From the NCBI GenBank assembly GCA_030634605.1, contig DAOWAK010000026.1, forward strand, positions 1 to 8,926: 8,926 bases of DNA, read 5' to 3'. The DNA comes from Sedimentisphaerales bacterium (lineage in GTDB: Bacteria; Planctomycetota; Phycisphaerae; Sedimentisphaerales; SM23-30). The position numbers were made by a program, and so were the translations under genes. The notes under the pieces were generated by a model, which saw only the letters and a list, made by a program, of their open reading frames with translations, was not told the origin of the DNA and did not search any database. Below, in pieces: positions 5,993 through 8,926 of the stretch (the stretch's first letter is position 1; every line of letters starts with the position of its first letter).

Positions 5993-7024
5993 TCAGCTAA
6001 AGAGTTCTTCCAGCTTAGCCATGGATCCGGTCTGACCGATGACGATCATGGTGTCATTAGCGCTCATTACAATGTCCGGGTCGGGATTAAAAATGACTTT
6101 TCCGTCAGCGGTTTTCATACCGACCACGAGCATGCCGACCTCGCGGGGCAGGTTGGCCTGACGAAGTGATTGGCCAACAAGCTTGCTTTCGGGATCTATC
6201 TGGTACTGCTCCGCTTCCAGATCGAGCCCTTCAGTGGCAAAATCGACAAAATCAACCACTCCCGGACGGGTCAGAATGTTGGCCAGCCGGCGGGCACCGA
6301 TCATCTGTGGACAAATAGCTTTGTTGGCGCCGGCGCGACAGAGACGGGCTTCGCTGTCGATTCTTTCGGCACGAGCGGCGATGAAAAGTTTGCTGTTCAG
6401 GTCACGAGCAACCAGTGTAACAAAAACATTTTCAGCGTCGGTGGTCAGGGCGGCAACCAGCCCCTTGGCCCGTTCAATGCCGGCAGCCTTGAGGACTTCT
6501 TCATCATTAGCATCGCCGAGAACATAGAGAAAACCATCCTGTTCGGCCTGGGCAGTATTCTGACTGTCCTGCTCAATCACCACCAGGGCGGCGTTGCTGT
6601 GCATAAGATGTTGACAGATCAGGCTACCCATGCGGCCATAGCCCGCGATGATAAAATGGTTGCTGAGTGTGGCGATTTTGTTATGCACGGTTCGTCTCCC
6701 TAAAATAATACGCATCTGGCCTTCGACAACCAGACTGACCACAATTGACATGGCGATCATAGCTGAAACAATGCCGATAACAATCAGAACCATTATCCAC
6801 ACCTGACCGGTGGCGGAAATGTCGGCCATGTAGTCGGCTTTCATCCCCAAAGTGCTGATCGTAATAAGCGTAAAAAAGAGCGATTCAAGCAGGGGGCGAT
6901 CTTCCAGCAGGCAAAACCCCATCGTGCCGGTCATTACCACTGCCAAAACCAACGCCACGGCAAAAAGCAGCCTTTCCGTGGGAGTGTAAGCTCTGACCTT
7001 TGATTTTTTAAACTTTGTGGACAT
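5993..7024 (-). CDS. Two-helix ion channel with cytoplasmic RCK (TrkA-N/TrkA-C) domains
   Basis: A 343-residue protein with the layout of MthK-like channels: membrane helix 1 (about 18-40), pore helix and filter (46-62), membrane helix 2 (74-101), a linker, then an RCK domain. The nucleotide/ligand-binding Rossmann part begins FIIAGYGRMG (124-133), with Glu151 at the end of the second strand and LGDANDEEVL (169-178), and is followed by a TrkA-C domain (about 266-343). It would form a tetrameric cation channel in the cytoplasmic membrane whose opening is set by ligands of the RCK ring. The filter reads TISTLGMKAD (55-64) where potassium channels have TVGYG, so Tyr and the second Gly are missing and potassium selectivity is uncertain. 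No strong Shine-Dalgarno is seen before the ATG, though a good promoter lies 82 bp upstream. It heads a two-gene unit with the glycosyltransferase. Confidence 0.85.
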   Translation of the reverse strand: MSTKFKKSKVRAYTPTERLLFAVALVLAVVMTGTMGFCLLEDRPLLESLFFTLITISTLGMKADYMADISATGQVWIMVLIVIGIVSAMIAMSIVVSLVVEGQMRIILGRRTVHNKIATLSNHFIIAGYGRMGSLICQHLMHSNAALVVIEQDSQNTAQAEQDGFLYVLGDANDEEVLKAAGIERAKGLVAALTTDAENVFVTLVARDLNSKLFIAARAERIDSEARLCRAGANKAICPQMIGARRLANILTRPGVVDFVDFATEGLDLEAEQYQIDPESKLVGQSLRQANLPREVGMLVVGMKTADGKVIFNPDPDIVMSANDTMIVIGQTGSMAKLEELFS

Positions 7025-7105
7025 TTTACTTGTTTTTTCGTGACTTCGTAGCGACTTTCAAGAAATCTACACCTGTTACCCAATCACTAACCTTTTGTCC
7101 CGAAC

Positions 7106-7134
7106 ATTATAAAGTGGCAGTTCCGGTTACTCAA
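7106..7134 (-). promoter_or_regulatory. Sigma70-type promoter of the channel/glycosyltransferase unit
   Basis: On the minus strand TTGAGT (7134-7129, four of six bases) and a perfect TATAAT (7111-7106) are separated by the ideal 17 bp. Transcription would start near 7099 and give a leader of about 75 nt. A TGGCA/TGCCA pair (7115-7119 and 7136-7140 on the plus strand) brackets the spacer and -35 box and could be an operator, though five-base arms are weak evidence. Confidence 0.7.
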
Positions 7135-7167
7135 GTGCCAAGATCAAAGATTTTTCAAAAATTCACT

Positions 7168-8403
7168 CTATGTCTTGTTGACTTCTCGCAGCAGGGTAGT
7201 GGCGTAACAGCCAGAATCGAGATCGAATTTCAACTGGATAAACTCACCCAGATCGTCGTTGCCTTTTGAAATATCCATATTGCGAGGCAGGTAACGCAGC
7301 GGCCGGCGGGTGCCCCGGATCCGGTAATAGTTCATCTGCCGAAAATCTTCCTTAGTCAATCCGGTCGGCTCCAACACCCGGCTTTCAATTTCCCCTGCCG
7401 GACCGCTGGCATCAGGGCTGCGGTAGCCGAACATGGGGCCGGTAGGGCTGATCTCAAAGGCAGCGCAGCGGGGCTGTTCGGCAACTGTATCTTCCACATT
7501 AAAGCAGGCACCGTTTTCGTGTTTGTAAGCCAGGTCGCCCGGCAACAGTTTATCGAGATTCGGCATGCGAATGGCAGTTACCTGGTTGAACAAATCAGAT
7601 TGATAAGCCGAAACATAAAATCGTTTAAACCGCTTATCGATAACATTATAAGCTCGTTTTTTGTCACCGTCACTCTTAATCAGAGCGGTGAGAGCACGAA
7701 TCTGATCATGAAAATTCGCCGGCCAAACATTGCGGGCCTGTTCAAATTTGCCGTCCTCGTAGAAACTCCGGGCGGAATTAATCGCCGAGTCTCTCTTGAC
7801 GTCAGGTTTGCCCAGCAGCAAGTCAATGAAAAGCTCCAGGTGTTTCAGGATGACAGCTTCGCCAAGCAGATGAGCGTCATTACGGTTGCCAAATCGCTGG
7901 TGCCCGAAATAATTCGGCACCCCGCGCGCGGTAAGAATCTCCACGATCTGGCAGGTGTTACGATAGGCCTGCTCCAGACAGGGCTGAACATTTCTGATTC
8001 GGATAGTGAAGCGGTTGGCAGCCAGGTGTCCGAGTTTTAACTTGTTGTTGTGACGGGTATATTGACAGATTTCAATGTTGGGATGATCAATTAGCTGCAA
8101 TTTCTCCGGATCGAGATGCTCAATAGAAATCCACTGGCGGGTAACCGCCAAGGCATCTTTCAGCCCGGCATAGCCGATGTTTTTCCGAGGAACACGCAAA
8201 GCTCGCGAAATCCGGAGCAATGCGTCGAGAGTCGCCATCCCCTTTTTCTCGAACTGGATTAAAAGATGGTCGCCCTGGCCGCTGAATTCGTACCGGGGCA
8301 ACTCCTCAACCACAAAGTCCTCGGGCCGGGTCTTGATATCCCCACCAATACCAGGCAACTCGGCGGTTAGACAGGGCAGCGTTTTGTGGTTTCCCAATGA
8401 CAT
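7168..8403 (-). CDS. truD: tRNA pseudouridine(13) synthase TruD
   Basis: A 411-residue enzyme that converts uridine 13 of tRNA to pseudouridine in the cytoplasm. The opening KTRPEDFVVEELP (24-36) is diagnostic of TruD; the catalytic aspartate is Asp83 in GYAGLKDALAVTRQ (77-90). Other family blocks are NYFGHQRFG (164-172), the TRUD insertion domain through about residue 300, ISPTGPMFG (318-326) and the final FDLDSGCYATTLLRE (393-407). It is about 60 residues longer than the E. coli enzyme (349), mostly in the middle insertion, which is common outside proteobacteria. The start is supported by the conserved N-terminal block beginning within 12 residues, although no clear Shine-Dalgarno precedes the ATG. 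It stands 172 bp downstream of the sugar kinase and 143 bp upstream of the channel gene and is probably transcribed separately from the latter. Confidence 0.94.
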   Translation of the reverse strand: MSLGNHKTLPCLTAELPGIGGDIKTRPEDFVVEELPRYEFSGQGDHLLIQFEKKGMATLDALLRISRALRVPRKNIGYAGLKDALAVTRQWISIEHLDPEKLQLIDHPNIEICQYTRHNNKLKLGHLAANRFTIRIRNVQPCLEQAYRNTCQIVEILTARGVPNYFGHQRFGNRNDAHLLGEAVILKHLELFIDLLLGKPDVKRDSAINSARSFYEDGKFEQARNVWPANFHDQIRALTALIKSDGDKKRAYNVIDKRFKRFYVSAYQSDLFNQVTAIRMPNLDKLLPGDLAYKHENGACFNVEDTVAEQPRCAAFEISPTGPMFGYRSPDASGPAGEIESRVLEPTGLTKEDFRQMNYYRIRGTRRPLRYLPRNMDISKGNDDLGEFIQLKFDLDSGCYATTLLREVNKT

Positions 8404-8461
8404 AAAACTAGCAATATTTTTCCCGTTTTGACCGCTAAAATTCCCGCCAACGTCACAGCAG

Positions 8462-8490
8462 AGATTAACCCAAGTTGGTTTGGTTTACAA
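8462..8490 (-). promoter_or_regulatory. Weak candidate promoter of truD
   Basis: On the minus strand TTGTAA (8490-8485, four of six bases) and TAATCT (8467-8462, three of six) are separated by 17 bp. The spacing is ideal but the -10 box is poor. It is the best pair found in the 172 bp between the kinase and truD; truD could also be read through from upstream. Confidence 0.25.
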
Positions 8491-8511
8491 AAGATCACGC
8501 GAAATAAAGGC

Positions 8512-8531
8512 GCCGATAGCGACAAGTCGGC
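8512..8531 (-). terminator. Possible weak terminator after the sugar kinase gene
   Basis: On the minus strand GCCGA (8531-8527) and TCGGC (8516-8512) form a 5 bp stem with a 10 nt loop, followed by GCC and then TTTATTT. The stem is short and the T-run is interrupted, so termination may be partial. Confidence 0.3.
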
Positions 8532-8575
8532 TGGACTCTGGCAGGAAGCGGGTGATCGATTACCAGGATTTCAAT

Positions 8576-8926
8576 TCAGCAGGATCGCTGGATCAGTCTC
8601 TGAATGGCTTCCAGATGGGGCATCGAAGGTTGGGCACCAAATTTGGTGCAGGCCAGTGCCCCGGCGGCAGCGGCAAAACGGGCGGCATTGGCAATGACTT
8701 CTCCCGACGATTCGCCGGCTTTTTCCCGGGCAAAAGCCACGGCAAACGCACCACAGAACGCGTCCCCGGCACCGGTGGTATCCACGATGCTCGTGCCATA
8801 GGACGGTATCTGGCTGATGTGTTCGGTATTGAGAGCCAGGGCACCGCGTTTGCCGAGGGTAATAACGACGTTTTTAGCACCTTGGCCAATCAACGCCGAA
8901 CCTGCCAGTTTGGCTGCGTGTACATC
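8576..8926 (-). CDS. PfkB-family carbohydrate kinase (ribokinase-like), C-terminal part
   Basis: The last 116 codons of a kinase that phosphorylates a sugar with ATP in the cytoplasm; the start lies beyond the right edge. The open frame runs unbroken to position 8926, so a TTG at 8893 is internal and not the true start. Visible are NVVITLGKRGAL (residues 19-30 of the visible part), the PfkB signature DTTGAGDAF with the catalytic base Asp (49-57, base at 55), and the late FGAQPSMP segment (94-101), which resembles the GAQPSVP of ribokinases. Full-length relatives have about 300 residues, so roughly two thirds is missing. Ribokinase is the best match, but fructokinase- or adenosine-kinase-like specificities cannot be excluded from this part. 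It precedes truD on the same strand by 172 bp. Confidence 0.88.
   Translation of the reverse strand, partial: DVHAAKLAGSALIGQGAKNVVITLGKRGALALNTEHISQIPSYGTSIVDTTGAGDAFCGAFAVAFAREKAGESSGEVIANAARFAAAAGALACTKFGAQPSMPHLEAIQRLIQRSC

Noticed and set aside
6170..6703. Long plus-strand open frame (177 codons) inside the channel gene
   Set aside because: It is antisense to the clearly conserved RCK domains, and its product has no recognisable motif.
7519..8040. Plus-strand open frame of 173 codons inside truD
   Set aside because: It lies fully opposite conserved TruD blocks and has no motif or ribosome binding site.
8428..8697. Plus-strand open frame of 89 codons between truD and the kinase
   Set aside because: More than a third lies antisense to the conserved kinase C-terminus; the protein resembles nothing known and has no good ribosome binding site. 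It is a shadow of the kinase frame.
1..8926. A CRISPR, toxin-antitoxin, phage-defence or mobile system
   Set aside because: No repeats with regular spacers, no transposase, integrase, nuclease-effector or toxin motifs are visible; most genes are housekeeping or envelope types.

Overview
The window is an 8.9 kb stretch of bacterial chromosome of medium GC content with eight recognisable complete or partial protein genes plus one short gene (57 codons) that is easy to overlook. No rRNA, tRNA, CRISPR array, insertion sequence or phage gene is visible. The short gene encodes a relative of the chlamydial histone H1-like protein Hc1. Together with the overall gene style this suggests a member of the PVC group, most likely a planctomycete of the Phycisphaerae type. 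That placement is inference from a few proteins and is not proven by the window.

Layout. Positions 1-365 are a gene-free leader with inverted repeats and a candidate promoter, followed by the only plus-strand gene, a family 4 glycosyltransferase (366-1544). It converges on a minus-strand cluster that reads, in transcription order, Hc1-like protein (4466-4293), FabZ-type dehydratase (4027-3554), a UvrC-related protein that has lost its nuclease residues (3482-2235) and a small predicted lipoprotein (2241-1636). The UvrC-like and lipoprotein genes overlap by 7 bp. The cluster ends in a clear intrinsic terminator (1562-1592).

Upstream on the same strand are a two-gene unit of an RCK-type ion channel (7024-5993) and a membrane glycosyltransferase of family 2/21 (5988-4777), separated by 4 bp. 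A well-formed sigma70-type promoter (7106-7134) precedes the channel. Further upstream lie truD (8403-7168) and the C-terminal third of a PfkB-family sugar kinase that runs off the right edge.

How it fits together. Most genes are housekeeping or envelope functions: fatty acid elongation (FabZ), tRNA modification (TruD), envelope glycosylation (the two glycosyltransferases), ion flux (channel) and nucleoid organisation (Hc1-like). I see no defence island or mobile system. The observations most worth a second look are the UvrC-like protein, which keeps all four cysteines aligned with the UvrC iron-sulfur ligands but not the GIY-YIG residues; the ion channel with TLGM in place of the TVGYG filter; and the minimal Hc1-like gene with a strong extended -10 promoter and an AT-rich upstream tract.
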